Part shown: piece by piece, positions 12,998 to 24,516 of the stretch
Position numbering within the stretch: position 1 is the stretch's first letter
Layout: each line of letters opens with the position of its first letter
Assembly: GCF_021730395.1 (NCBI RefSeq)
Contig: NC_069370.1
Span: 68,403,501 to 68,467,500 of the forward strand
Direction of reading: 5' to 3'
DNA from: Mercenaria mercenaria
Taxonomy: Eukaryota; Mollusca; Bivalvia; Venerida; Veneridae
DNA: 64,000 nucleotides
Position numbers and translations under genes: made by a program
The notes under the pieces: model-generated
What the model was told of the DNA's origin: nothing
What the model saw: only the letters and a program-made list of their open reading frames with translations
Databases searched by the model: none

Positions 12998-13397
12998 TTT
13001 GTTTTATGATTGGATTTGTTTTATTTACATTTTTTTAATGTTTTTTTTTTTATTTCATTTTATTTCATCATTTCATTTTTAATTTCATTCGTACGATTTC
13101 AATAAATTCAATACATTTCAAACACACGCGTCCAATGAAGCATCTTCACACTCGCTGGCGGTGTTAGTTTCTTCCGAATCAGTGTCATCAGCTAATTGAA
13201 ATGACCAAATTTTCAAGTGCTGTATCAACCATGTTTAATAATTCACAATCAAGAAGATATTTGAAAATCTATGTTATATGTGAAAATAGCAAAGAATACA
13301 AGTAATGCGACTCAAAAACATGTTTAACATTATCATCATTTTAAAGTGTATGTTAGCAAAATATTACTTGAAAAAAAAAATGAAAAGAATATATTGA

Positions 13398-13470
13398 TCT
13401 CCGTTGGAATTCGAACTCACAAAAGTTAGGTTCTACAGCCGTCACGCTTACCACTGCACCACTGCGTCTA
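13398..13470 (-). tRNA. tRNA-like sequence, minus strand
   Basis: On the minus strand the A box reads GTGGTGCAGTGGTAAGCG, an anticodon-type loop reads CTGTAGA (GTA, Tyr-like), and the B box is GAGTTCGAATTCC. The acceptor stem does not pair well. It mirrors the + strand tRNA-like sequence at 12904-12997 within the same foldback. Confidence 0.4.
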
Positions 13471-13614
13471 ATTGTCGAAGAAGGCAGTCATTTAAATATT
13501 TATTATAAAAATAAGTTATAAAAAGGTAGGGTACCCCTTTACTGAAGTGGTTTATTCCAGTAACCTTTCAAATCTATTAATAAAAGCGACAGGTCACTCC
13601 TAAATGCTAGTATG

Positions 13615-14678
13615 TGTTTAAAAGTTCAGATCATGGACATGTTTCCCTAAAATAAATATTTTGTCAGCGATGTATTTAATTAAATACGATGTCCGATGAT
13701 TTGCATAAATTGAATTCCATTCCAAATTTAAAGAAAGGATTTTAAAAGTGTAGATTCAACTAGATCTATTTTAGCGTTTGATTTTCGACTGTTACATTAT
13801 TACGAAATGCTTGTTACATAAACCAAACGAATACAGAATATTACATTAAACTTATTTAGTAATAAATTGCGAGGCTCTGCCGAACATGTTATGAATAGGC
13901 CTATTACTGAACGAGTTTAATAAGGTCAGTTTGGAAGACATATAATAATCGTTGTATCTCATGTTAACTTTTCCTGCTGAAACATCAAATTTCTTCTTTC
14001 TTTATCTGTTATAAACAAAGTCAATCCGACCATCGAAATGATATACCAAAATCGATCACATGTTGAAATAAGGTCATTGCAATGCATAATTTGTAGAATT
14101 TAGGCAAAGAAAGAATAGCGTAGAAGAAATTCTGATGTTTCGGCAGAAAAGGCGTACATTTGATAAAGAAGAATATTACACTTGTGTCTTTCTGTGTTGA
14201 TTTTATTAACACGTTGAATGAACCGGTAAAACCTGACATTTTATTACTTTATTCCACTCATTTGATAAATTCAATTTGAAAAAGACATTCATGTAATATC
14301 CACTGTTTACATAATGTGTTGATTTCATTCCTACAATGCCAGCATGTTTTAACAACAATACAGTGCCACTCCAATTATGGCGGTAAGGCACGCCTGGAAC
14401 CACCTAGTGCTGCTCTACCTGTTTAATTTGACTGACTGGTATTTTACACTTCGTTTGTTTTAAAAAGTCATTGTAGGAAGTAACGTTAGTAATAGTAATA
14501 TAAATGCACTCTCAATAAACACTGCTGACCAATTTTGAGACGAATAAAGTAGAAAACTTTGTTCAGCACTCAGCCTGATTTTTACCTGTGCTTGAGGTGA
14601 CGGAAAACTTGCTGTTTTATAATTCGGTGCTATCAAACGTCACGCACGTATTTCCTTTCCAGAGTAAGGCTTCAAAAA
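13615..14678. other. Upstream region of the membrane-protein gene
   Basis: No repeat or second gene is evident. The last few hundred bases presumably hold the promoter and 5' UTR of the gene starting at 14679, but I see no clear TATA box or transcription start. Confidence 0.4.
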
Positions 14679-14787
14679 ATGTCGTCTCACAGTGCAGGAA
14701 GGATGACGGTGATATTGGTGGGTTTTGTAGTGTACGCAGTGACTTTGGCAATTTCCTACATGTCGTCGAACAACGCAATTGATATTG
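14679..14787 (+). CDS. Exon 1 of the TspO-like gene
   Basis: It encodes 36 residues plus one base of codon 37 and contains the first membrane helix (MTVILVGFVVYAVTLAISYM). The exon ends ATTG|GTAGGT. A second in-frame ATG eight codons downstream is an alternative start. A 5' UTR exon further upstream cannot be excluded. Confidence 0.65.
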
Positions 14788-16071
14788 GTAGGTTTTTCAT
14801 TCACGTCATTTTGTTTTGAGAACATATTTCGTTCTAAATTTGTATGACTAGTTAATTGATTAAGATGCTAGTCCAACAGAAGAAAAAATAATTGTCTTTG
14901 TGGAAAGATATTCTGTCTGCAGCGATTATATAACGATGTAATGATTTCCTTCCTCGGGATTTGCATTTTCAGTTGCGTGTATTCATGCAGCTACATTTAC
15001 ATTTTTGTACATGTAGATAGAAATCCTGCTATGTGACCTGTTCAATCGTTGAAATGGTTCTTTACAAAAATAGATTTTCTGTTTTAAGTGTTTTAATTTT
15101 TGTCGAGCAAATTTCCGTTTTTCTCTCACGACACATATGAAACTTAAAATGTGTCGTTATCGTTTACAAAGTCTCGTAAAATACTTACCCGTCAGATCTG
15201 TCTGAAATCTTAGTAAAGCAGTGTAATGATAGTTTAATTTTATGTTGCAGGTATTTTCAAAAACAGCACAGGCGATATTTCGGATAAGTTTTACCTAACT
15301 ATCACGCCGGCCGGATGGACGTTCGGACTGATCTGGGCTGTTATCTACATATATCAGCTGGTGTGGTATGTGTATGCCCTGACCACCATTTGCAGACGAG
15401 ACAATGAAGGGAACTATCTATACACACTATCTTTCCTGCCGCGAGCTTTCTATGTCGTATTCATGGCGAACAATGTTGTTTTGGTTGTGTGGTTGGTTTT
15501 GTGGGACAGAGAATGGGTACAGTGGGCATTAATTGACATCGTCTTCGCGCCATTCACTCTGTACGTCTGCTTGTTTATCTCTTACAAGTACTTGTATGAC
15601 AACATTGCCACTCTAAGAAGTCGTGGGGTCGGAAAGGAAGTATGGCTCATACGGGCTTTGGTGCACAATGGTATGTCATTCTTCGCAACGTGGGTTTCCA
15701 TAGCAACACTGCTGAATTTTGGAGTTGTTTTAACCTACATATGGTCAGTTGATGTACAGCTGTCTTCGACAATCGTCTTAGGAATTTTGTCTTTGGAAAT
15801 ACTTGTCTGGTTCACACTTGAAACATGTTTCATTGACAAGTATGTACGTTATACTATTACGCCGTACATTGTTTTAGTGGTCGCCCTTACCGGAAGCGTT
15901 GCGAAGAATTTCGACCTTGACACCAATAACCGGAACTCCATTTTCACTGCTGTCTTGCTGGGAGTGAGTGGTCTGCTGTTGATTACAAAACTTTTCATTG
16001 TGATCAGACGACACAGGAGGTATCCTATAAAGGGAAATATTAACGATGATGTAAAAGGGACACTAGCTTGA
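14679..16071 (+). CDS. Multi-pass membrane protein, TspO/MBR-like
   Basis: Two exons: 14679-14787 and 15251-16071, joined at a phase-1 intron with GTAGGT donor and TTGCAG acceptor. Together they encode 309 residues. The start ATG (AAAAATGTCG) gives an N-terminal hydrophobic helix at residues 9-28. An extracellular-type loop with an NST sequon (about residue 41) follows, then TPAGWTFGLIW at 55-65. This motif recalls the PxGWxFGxxW signature of TspO/tryptophan-rich sensory proteins. I count about eight hydrophobic segments: 9-28, 58-83, 102-121, 127-150, 170-195, 202-226, 233-252 and 264-284. A basic cytoplasmic tail (RRHRRYP) comes last. TspO proper has five helices and about 160-170 residues, so this is a longer relative or a different family sharing the motif. 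Function is unknown. No neighbour suggests a pathway. Confidence 0.75.
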
Positions 16072-16731
16072 TTATTCTAAGGATTTTTTGGCAAGTTCTT
16101 TTGTACGAGAATGTCTTTTTTTCGTTAGGGTATGGTATACAATTTATTTTATAGTACATGATTATTTGCGGTGAAAAGTTTTAAATAGCAACTTGGTATA
16201 CCCAAGCTCCATACGTTTTTGTAATGTTGGCCGTATTGAAATGATCATAGGCTTTTAATAAGGTACAATGTCAAAGTTAACAAGCCACATTCAAAATTTT
16301 GTTTTTATTATATCATTCGGAAGTCTAATTTTATTCAAACAGCCCCTTAAGCAAATGAAAAGTGATTGTTTTAGCAACACGCTGATATATATCTAGGTTT
16401 AATTAAGGGTATAAACTATCTGTCAATTTTACGAATGACTCCAGAAACAAGAAGTCAAACGCATTTTAGATTGGCCCGTGGACTGTCTGATACAGTCTTG
16501 CATAATCAGTTACTCAGGTAAGGAATTTCTTAATTCAAATGAAATCTTGATAAGGTGTTCATTTTCGTAATACTTCTTTCTTCAGTCATGTTAGTTAAAA
16601 GCTTATCAATTGTGATACAAGTCAAATGGTTTATCGCGGCCAGAAATTTGTACAAACCGGACAGAAGTTGCGAAATTGTCATTTGTGCAGGAATGAAGCG
16701 TTTACCATAATGTCCAGTACTGGACAGGTAT
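16072..16731. other. Downstream region of the membrane-protein gene
   Basis: Probably the 3' UTR and spacer. I see no strong AATAAA close to the stop codon, so the polyadenylation site is not placed. Confidence 0.35.
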
Positions 16732-16741
16732 AGTGACCATG

Positions 16742-17145
16742 CAATCTGACTAAAGTACATATCCTATTACGCTACGCATAGGATCTGAGAACGACCTATT
16801 CATTGCCTCGTTCTGACGACCCTTTCGCTAGCCATACAGAGCCTAACTTACAACATCTTGCAAATCTACCTGTAGCCTTGACTTTTGATATTTACAATTT
16901 TTATGTCATAATTATTCAGATAGCCGGTTAGCTCAGTCGGTAGGCCACTTGCTTTGTAAGCGAGGGGTCCTGGGTTCGAGCCCTGGAATAACTGCAAATT
17001 TTTCTTACTCTTTGACATTCGAACATGTCGTCTGATTGGATAAAATAAAAATAGCAATACTGGAAATCCAAAATATACAGAAGACGAATGTGAATGGGTC
17101 GTTCTCAGATCTTCGTTTAGAAGATCAAGTACTTTAGTCAGATTG
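16742..17145. mobile_element. MITE with terminal inverted repeats and 10-bp target duplication
   Basis: The element starts CAATCTGACTAAAGTAC and ends with the exact reverse complement of this. The arms then share GATCTGAGAACGACC further in (about 65-70 bp in all), with an internal divergent hairpin in each. It is flanked by the 10-bp direct repeat AGTGACCATG at 16732-16741 and 17146-17155. A 9-10 bp target duplication is typical of the Mutator superfamily; membership is inferred from that alone. The core holds a tRNA-like sequence and no transposase. Confidence 0.85.
16922..16996 (+). tRNA. tRNA-like core inside the MITE
   Basis: It has an A box TTAGCTCAGTCGGTAGG, a 7-base loop TTTGTAA (TGT, Thr-like) on a clean stem (CTTGC/GCGAG-type pairing) and a B box GGGTTCGAGCC. 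The acceptor stem pairs poorly (A-G-C-C-G-G-T against A-A-T-A-A-C-T), so it is unlikely to be a working tRNA. It may serve as a polymerase III promoter or be a captured SINE head. Confidence 0.55.
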
Positions 17146-17176
17146 AGTGACCATGCACGGACACAGCCAATTTTCT

Positions 17177-17515
17177 CAGAGGGGGTCCGATCCCCTGCCC
17201 CCACCCCCCACCCGCCCTGGAAATTTTGCAATTTGGCACTTCATTTTTTGCATTCTGGGACAGTTTTATGGACTAACCTGTTAAATTTGCGAAAATGATA
17301 AAATCAAGCTTTCTTGAAGGTAAAATTCTTAGTTTCTTTTAGATAAATAATATGAATTATGTCGGGGTCGTATGTAGCAGCAACCGCATATACTTTACAT
17401 GCAGTCCTAATGTTGCCTTTTTCGAAAAACATTTTCTTTCCTTCTTGTCTTCTTTCATTTTTTAAAGATATTACAGAGGGGGTCCGGACCCCCGGTCCCC
17501 ACCCCCCATCTGGAT
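17177..17515. repeat. Pair of G/C-rich direct repeats with a hairpin palindrome
   Basis: A block reading CAGAGGGGGTCCG, then C-runs, occurs at 17177-17221 and again at 17474-17515, 297 bp apart. In the second copy GGGGGTCCGGACCCCC (17478-17493) is a perfect 16-bp palindrome. A related C-rich block occurs at about 55690-55760. They are probably ends of a repeat family. Confidence 0.5.
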
Positions 17516-18918
17516 CCGCGCATGGTGACATATCATGCTTTCTGTTTATGCAGGTAAACTTGTGTTTGGTTAAATTTCAACAGAGCACAATTGTCTGAAC
17601 AGTGTACAAACTCATTACTGTTTTTTCAGGCAAGGGTGGAAAAAAAGTGGTAGACAATGAAAGCAGTAACATTTTTATTAAAAAAAAATAAACAATGAGA
17701 CAAACATTTCCAACATCTTTGGACGGTTCAAAAATCCCATGTTAAACATACGATAAAGCCCGAAACGCGTGAAAATGTTCCGAATGTAAATCGGGTGAAG
17801 TAAGCGCTCTATGTAGATTATGCGTCTAGATTGATTAAACTGGGCGAGTCTACTTACTTATTACTTGAGGATGAAAAAAAAACGTGTTTTTTAAATGTTG
17901 CTCTTAAACATGGGTGGTGGTTGAACTACTAAAAGTACAACAACAGTTGATTCACAACAAATCGTACGGTATGTTTTATAATCAGTAGAAGCTAGTCGTA
18001 TTTACGCTTATGAGACCTGTTTCACCCATAAGTAAAGAATTGACAGGTCCATCATGAAATATTTTCCCCATCGTGCAACTGCTTGTCCTATTCAATATGA
18101 TTGCGGCCTCATCGGCCGCGATAAAAAACTAAAGCTCCTAACACTTCAGTATATATATTTATTGTGAATATTGGTTGTACGTTACTTATGTATATTATCA
18201 TGGATCATTGTATATTGTCTGTAATTTGTATATACATACTTTGTGTCTTGTTCATCTGTTCATGTTATGGAGGATAAAAAAGTCTTAACTAGTCTCAGAA
18301 TTCGGGGCATCTATTGATTCACGGTTTCTCATCCTAATATTTAATGCGAGACCGTGTTTGTTAAGCAGACAAATGTGTTACTATTACATTCATCACAAAG
18401 AGAATCTCATTCAATTCTCATTGTGTATATTTTTTACATTGCTTTATAGTATACAATAGGTTGTGATGTATTTTACGCATATTTAGATCTGTGTATTAGA
18501 TGTGTTCATCGCGTCGAAGAAAATTAATGATATTAAATTTCATTTTATATTTTCTTAGTTTGATTGAATAGATTGTTCATATATTATAGCCTTTTGTGTT
18601 CCTTTGAGTGCACCTTTAGATTGTTCATATTGTATAGTCTTAGATATTCCTTTACATGCATGTTATGATACATACATCTATTTCACGGCTATAAAAATTT
18701 AAACACATTTTAGCTTTTTCTTTCTGTCACGTGACGATACAATGTTTAGGTGTTCATGCAAGTAAAAAATCATGCAAGATAACGCATGTTAACATACGTA
18801 TTTATGAGATATCATTATAATTTATATTTGTTGTAAGGTATTTTGAAATGTTTTTTATCTGTCAATCAAAACTGTGAATATTTTTTCCGTCACTTCGTTT
18901 TAACTATGGTACGACATA
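17516..18918. other. AT-rich spacer
   Basis: No gene, RNA or clear repeat is recognised apart from a small palindromic GCGGCCTCATCGGCCGC at about 18103-18119. Confidence 0.45.
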
Positions 18919-19066
18919 AGGGGTAATTTAACAATACTGCATTCATTTGGACTCTCATTCAACAGTATTAATCAATATTTGGACTTTGCATTCGCCTTTC
19001 GTCCAAATATGGATATTTACTGCTGTTTGCGAGTCCTATTTTACTAAACACTGTTAAATAACCTCA
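18919..19066. mobile_element. Imperfect hairpin MITE (~148 bp)
   Basis: The left half (GGGGTAATTTAACAATACTG ... ATATTTGGAC) and the right half (GTCCAAATATGG ... CTGTTAAATAACCTC) are imperfect reverse complements over about 65 bp, with only a short loop. Such a near-complete palindrome is typical of small foldback elements. No target duplication is clear. Confidence 0.5.
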
Positions 19067-19175
19067 TAGTATCTGTGACATAATGCTGCACCAGAGGGAC
19101 ATTAGGGGTGAAAGCTATATCTATACTATATAACAATTGATGTTATGTATTAGATATAGGTAAAGTTAAAGGTAA

Positions 19176-19440
19176 ATTTTATTTACCGTCGCTTTGTGAA
19201 ACAATTAACATAAGCTCTGTAGAGCTTTTGAGCGACCCTATTTTAAGAACAGTTAAAAACCAGTTATACCTTACCCCCAGCAATTTGCTGGTGCCCATTT
19301 ACAGCTGGGTCGACTGAGGCAATCATGATAAAGTGCCTTGCCCAAGGACACATCGCAATGGGAGTAGCCAGGATTCGAATCAGGGGCTTTCATCTCCGTA
19401 GAGAAGCGTCTGGGCCCTCTCGACCACTGCGTCAACTAAT
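19176..19440 (-). mobile_element. tRNA-derived SINE, minus strand
   Basis: Read on the minus strand from 19440, the head has A-box-like GCAGTGGTCGAGAGGG and B-box GATTCGAATCCTGG. A body follows with the widespread phrase GTCCTTGGGCAAGGCACTTT, then CTCAGTCGACCCAGCTG. The 5' part therefore lies at the higher coordinates. The tail near 19176 is decayed. Confidence 0.7.
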
Positions 19441-22293
19441 TCAATAGGTCACTATTGGCTGCAGTAAGATGAAGCAGAGTTTTCACCCGGATCATAAAAC
19501 ATCACACATTTACAAGGGAGTAGACTTAAATGTAACGTTTAGTTCTATATACATGCATTTGACCTCAGTACATATAACCAGCGGCATGTTTTTATGAATA
19601 TTTTGCCTAGTTTGCAGACTGTGATACCATTTATCTCAGTCCTTAGTGCCAACGTATATTTTTATTCTAAACTGACAAGGCACTAGGCTCGCTAGAATGA
19701 TCAAACCCATACACTAAAACTACATACTCCTGATGTATGTATGCGTTGTTGCCATGGAACGTAAATCATTGTACAAAGAATGTTTTATTGTACTTTAGTT
19801 CTGAAATCGTCATTGTCTATGTTTACGTGTTGGTAGTTTTTGATTTTGTTTAAAATGCCGATTCGACTGTTATTAATTTGCATGCCTGAGTATTGTAAAC
19901 AAATAGTGAAATGTTTTTCATGCAGGTGCTATATCTTTTCTTTTTCTGGTCTACATGCATTTAGTCTCTGTGTTTTTAACTAACCTGTTCAAAATATATA
20001 AAACTACATGCAATGCGCTAGTTTGATAAGTTTAAACATATTTTATTGCTCATACACCATTTACAAGAATAAATAGCAATTATATAAACACAGAGAAGTA
20101 AGCAAATGGGTCGGCCTCTGAGTACTTGAAACAACAGATGCAATACGCTAAACAAATGACAGGCGGCATTTTTTCATGTATATCTTTCTTAGCTGACAGT
20201 TTAAAGTATTTAGATTTACAAATATAGTATGTAGAAACAAATGCAAGTGACTAAACATTTCATGGATTTTGAAAAAAGATAGTTTTGAAGTCACCAGTGC
20301 ATATATTTTTTTTTTGCGTTGGTTTGGTCAACGTTGAACAAACACCTGGTAGTTCTAATGCATGTATATCGTAATCTGTCATTCATCTTGCTTGGTAAAG
20401 AGGAAGAAATGATTAGTTACTCGTTTTGAGATCAATCTGGGAACTGAATACAAGATTTGTTGGTTTCGGTTTTAATATAGTTTAAGTTCACGTTGGCACC
20501 AAAGGATATTTCACGAATGCGTATGCCGAGTGAAAATAACACTTGGTGTTCACGATAAAATTTACGTGAATCCATCGATACCAACAATTTTGTTATTTTA
20601 TGCTAAACTCACTTTGTTGTGTTTTTTTCATAAAATGCGAAATTTGCGGAATTTATAGAACACGCAAGATGACGTCATTTACGTTCTTGTCATATTTTCG
20701 GTTTCAGTACGCTCGGTAAACTTTTTGACGTTAATCCGGTATCAGATTTGATAATTCACTGGTGCCATGAGTTTATCAGCATATAATTACCCGTTTCGAT
20801 AAACCACGAAAAACATAATAAACGAATTATTTATACTTTAATTTTTCCTTTCTGTTCTGAATTAAGTTTTCATTGTTTTACATTGTTTAATATTACATTT
20901 TGTATAATCTCTACTTGTAAATCTTTATAAAATAGTTTATTAATAAACCTTCGTGATTATCATGTTTTTAAAGCGTGCTATATTGATGAGACTTACTCTC
21001 CGCAAAACAGCTGGAACCTATTCACTTGCCATTTGTCTCACTACGATGTCGGACACGACATCTATTAACTGTCGTTCATGAACTATTTCACTAGGTAAAC
21101 TCACTAACATGAAAATAAATAATTTATAACCTTTTTATACTTCTTATACCCGCTTTAAGTACAGTCAGCCAGGTATGGTTTAAACCTTATGTAGAATTTA
21201 TTTGTAAGTAAGTAAATAAGTATGTAAGTAAGTAATAATAATAACGACTTTATTTTACGTGGATAACATATTTGGTGTTTAACCAATTTTCAATATGGTC
21301 CACATCGTCACATAAGTCAGCTAAAATGAAACGACTGCTGCATTTTCGTCGATATTAAACATTGAAACGCTTTAATTCGCAAGATAAACAATATTGCTTT
21401 TGGGGTAATTTGGTGTATGGGGGCATTGTTTCGATTGGAATTCGCCGACAATGAACATTCAGTCAGTCCGTCGTAATGAAGCATTTATTTATTATTCGGC
21501 ACCTTGAATGACTAGCGCATGACTTTTTAACCTTGAAATATTATAATACTGAGAACATGTTTCTGAATTTTATACAGTGATGATATTATAGTGTATCTAA
21601 AGCAGACTTTTTGAAGATTGTTTTCAAGCCTTTGATAGTGGAGGAAGACTGCATGTGCACATTAATTCAGGTATGGAAAGGCGCTGCACATAAATAATGG
21701 ATTTTAGGAATCGCTTCCACAAGTTTCAATGCCACTTTGCAATCGGAACCATAATGTTTGACAAAATGTCATTACATTTCAGTACTTTGATTTATTTTAA
21801 ATGAAATACTAAATGGAAGCATAGATCGTAACCAAGCAGACTTTATTTGGTCTGTAACTGAGATACAATGAAATGTTCAAGCCCCATCCTCGCCTCCACT
21901 CACAACCTAGCACCATGATCCCAAAGAACAAAGAACTGAGTCTAGCTACGGGCAGATTTGAAAAGTCGAAGAAAAAGAAAAATTAACATTTTAAAAACAA
22001 CACCAGTCCCTTTAAACACCAACAAATTAGCAAACTACAGAGTTTTTAGGTCAATTTGAAAATTTTAAACAGTTTTATCGAGATATTGATGACGACGATC
22101 TACAGAATTGTTGCTGTAATTTTGCAGAAAAGGGATTATGTACAAGTTGTCATTTAAACTTTTTTTTCTAGTTCGTAAAATAGCAGTGCCGATAACGTTA
22201 TACTGCTGGTAACTCAAATGTATGAGTTGACACGAGTTCATTTTAGAATGCCAGATATATACCAATTCATAAGAATATTCTTTGAAAGCATAT
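19441..22293. other. Spacer without a recognised gene
   Basis: About 2.9 kb of AT-rich sequence. I found only a short (AAGT)n-type run at about 21205-21240 and no supported coding region, RNA or transposon. Confidence 0.4.
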
Positions 22294-22398
22294 ATGAGCG
22301 GCACCATGAGAAAACCTGCCAGACCAGCCTGCGCATGGTCTGGATCCATGCTGGTCACAAATGCACTATTTTGGCTTTTTCATGGTGCAGTTTATATC
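22294..22398. mobile_element. Short palindromic MITE
   Basis: The left end GAGCGGCACCATGAGAAAACC and the right end GGCTTTTTCATGGTGCAG are inverted copies. Inside is CTGGATCCATGCTGGTC beside its own near-inverted partner GACCAGCCTGCGCATGGTC. A relative lies at 60989-61130 (GAGCCGCACCATGAAAAAACC). Confidence 0.7.
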
Positions 22399-22573
22399 TG
22401 CAACCAATCAAAATAAAAGCAGATCCGGTTTGAAAATCTGTCTTGGAAAAGGCACAATGTAGAACCAACATGCACTGAAAAGAAACCGATTGAAAACTGG
22501 CAAATATTTAATAAATGCCGACATGGATGTACTTTAAAGTCCTTGGTAACGTGTTAGAATCGAAATAATACAT

Positions 22574-22731
22574 GTATATCTCATTTAGTGATTTGCTCTT
22601 GAATAAATCATTGTTTGTCGTTCAGATGCGTATTATTATATCACTCGGGCTGCGCCCTCGTGATATAATTCCTTCGCATCTGAACGACAAACAATGATTT
22701 ATTCAGCGGCAAATCACCGATGTGATATATT
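22574..22731. mobile_element. Hairpin MITE with 30-bp perfect arms
   Basis: The 30 bases at 22601-22630 (starting GAATAAATCATTGTTTGTCG) are repeated as an exact reverse complement at 22675-22704. The surrounding ATATCTC...GTGATTTGC and GCAAATCACC...GATATAT extend the symmetry. A second, more decayed member lies at 32205-32324. Confidence 0.75.
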
Positions 22732-24516
22732 ATTTCTTAATCAAATATACAAAAACATGTAGTAGCACTCTTTTTCGGGGCCTGCATAGTGATGTCAACC
22801 CGTGTTTTACGGAAATGTACATGGATTTTTCATACTAAAATAATATATAATATATAAGTTATGATCATTATTATTACAGTTGCAGATTGATAACACTGCT
22901 TTGCATTCATGTATATTTTAACGTTTGTTTATTTTTAACTGGCACCCAATATATGTTACACGGTGTAGATAATAAATACGAGTAAGTAACTAAATGTGTT
23001 TGTATATCCATTCTTCTGAAAATTAATGCAAATAACACAGAAATATTACTTACGTTAGAAACAAGATGTTTTAAAGCATCCATTAACAAGAAAGATAATT
23101 TTATTTAATATTTTTATAAGAAAATACGATAAAAAGCAAGATATAAGCTATTTTAAACATCTCTGTTACCATGGTTACTTTCAACTTTACGAAAAATAGT
23201 ATTCCATGTAAAGTGCTTGGTATTTTGCTAATTATATTACCCAAACATTCAATGTTATTCTTTACCAGAATAGCATAGAAGCCGTCGAAAAACCCGTTTT
23301 CATACATAGCTTTTTAAAAAATGAGAAAAAATGCGTTACCATGGAAACATGAGCCCCGCGACATATACATTTTAGGCTTATATTAGAAAGCTACCGCGCA
23401 GAGTAGTAAAAATATCAATTATGCAGACTTGTACGGATAACAATGAAACCAAAATACACTGAAAAGTGTCAAATATCCATATTTTCCTTCTTCTTTTAAT
23501 ATAAAATACGTTTGGAGGGTCATGTACTTCAAACCTGGATAAAAATTGTATTTGGAGGGACAGAGATAAACAGAACTGAGATTGTAGCAGTTAAAACATT
23601 AAATTACATGAAATACAAAAAAAATTGCTACGGTTAAATTAATTTGAATTTACCCTGGTAACAAGGTAGCCTACTTACTTAAGTAGTATTTTAAGTTTAA
23701 GTTAGTCCATCCGTGTTTATGTCAGTATCTAAAAATGGAAACAGATATGAACTGAAAAAGTAACTGTGTTTGTCTTGACTTCAATCTGAAAGTTGACAGA
23801 TGGTATAGGATCAGCCGATGTCGATAAGCCACGAGCAGTTGTTACGAGTAAAGGTTTAAGAAGTGATATATTATCCTGAAAGCTAGCCCTTATCTGTTTA
23901 TTCATCTCTTGAATTCGGTTTCTTGGTACGTGTTGTCAGAAGAAAAAAACGAATGTTACTGAATTTTCGGAATCTACATGTAATAAAGATCATTTTCTAG
24001 GAATAGTAGACACCTTCCCAATTTTAATTCAATGTATCTTTAAATGTATTTTGTGATACTTTAAAATAATTTTGCGTTTAATAAAATGAATTAAGGATAT
24101 CATCAAATAGGAAATTATGTCAATCATTTGTTGATATCTAAAATACTGTAAGGTATAGATATCTATTATTCGAGTATTTTTAAGATTAGTTTTACTTCAT
24201 CAAAGGTAGTTTTATTTCATCTTTATGCTACGCTTTGGTCTACATTCCACAGACATGACAGGACGAGTGCCTGTGGTCAGTAGACGATTCCTATTGCGTT
24301 TGGGATCGGTAGGTCAAAGGGGATAGATTATACTGATCTCGTGACTGTAACTGGTATAGGTCATCTTGGGGGAATATTCGCAATTTACGAACAGCTCTTG
24401 TAACAAACAAAAATCCTATTTTTGTATACAATTACTAACAAATGAAGGGACCCTCTAAATTTCAAAAATATGGAAAAAAAAAATCTTAAGATGTGCCTCT
24501 TTAATTGTATTTTAAA
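22732..24516. other. Spacer without a recognised gene
   Basis: AT-rich. Short minus-strand frames near 22907-23307 lack any domain, splice or composition support. Confidence 0.4.

Larger units (their letters stand above)
12762..13614. repeat. Foldback structure with 45-bp arms
   Basis: The left arm at about 12762-12806 contains TTAGGAGTGACCTGTCGC followed by TTTTATT. The same sequence is present in reverse complement at about 13570-13614. Each arm is followed inward by about 95-100 bp and then by a tRNA-like sequence pointing toward the centre. The spacing is nearly symmetrical. This could be a large composite MITE or two inverted copies of one small element. Confidence 0.6.

Noticed and set aside
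16866-17231. 121-codon minus-strand frame
   Set aside because: It runs across the MITE, its tRNA-like core and the target duplication, so it is a frame through repeat DNA.
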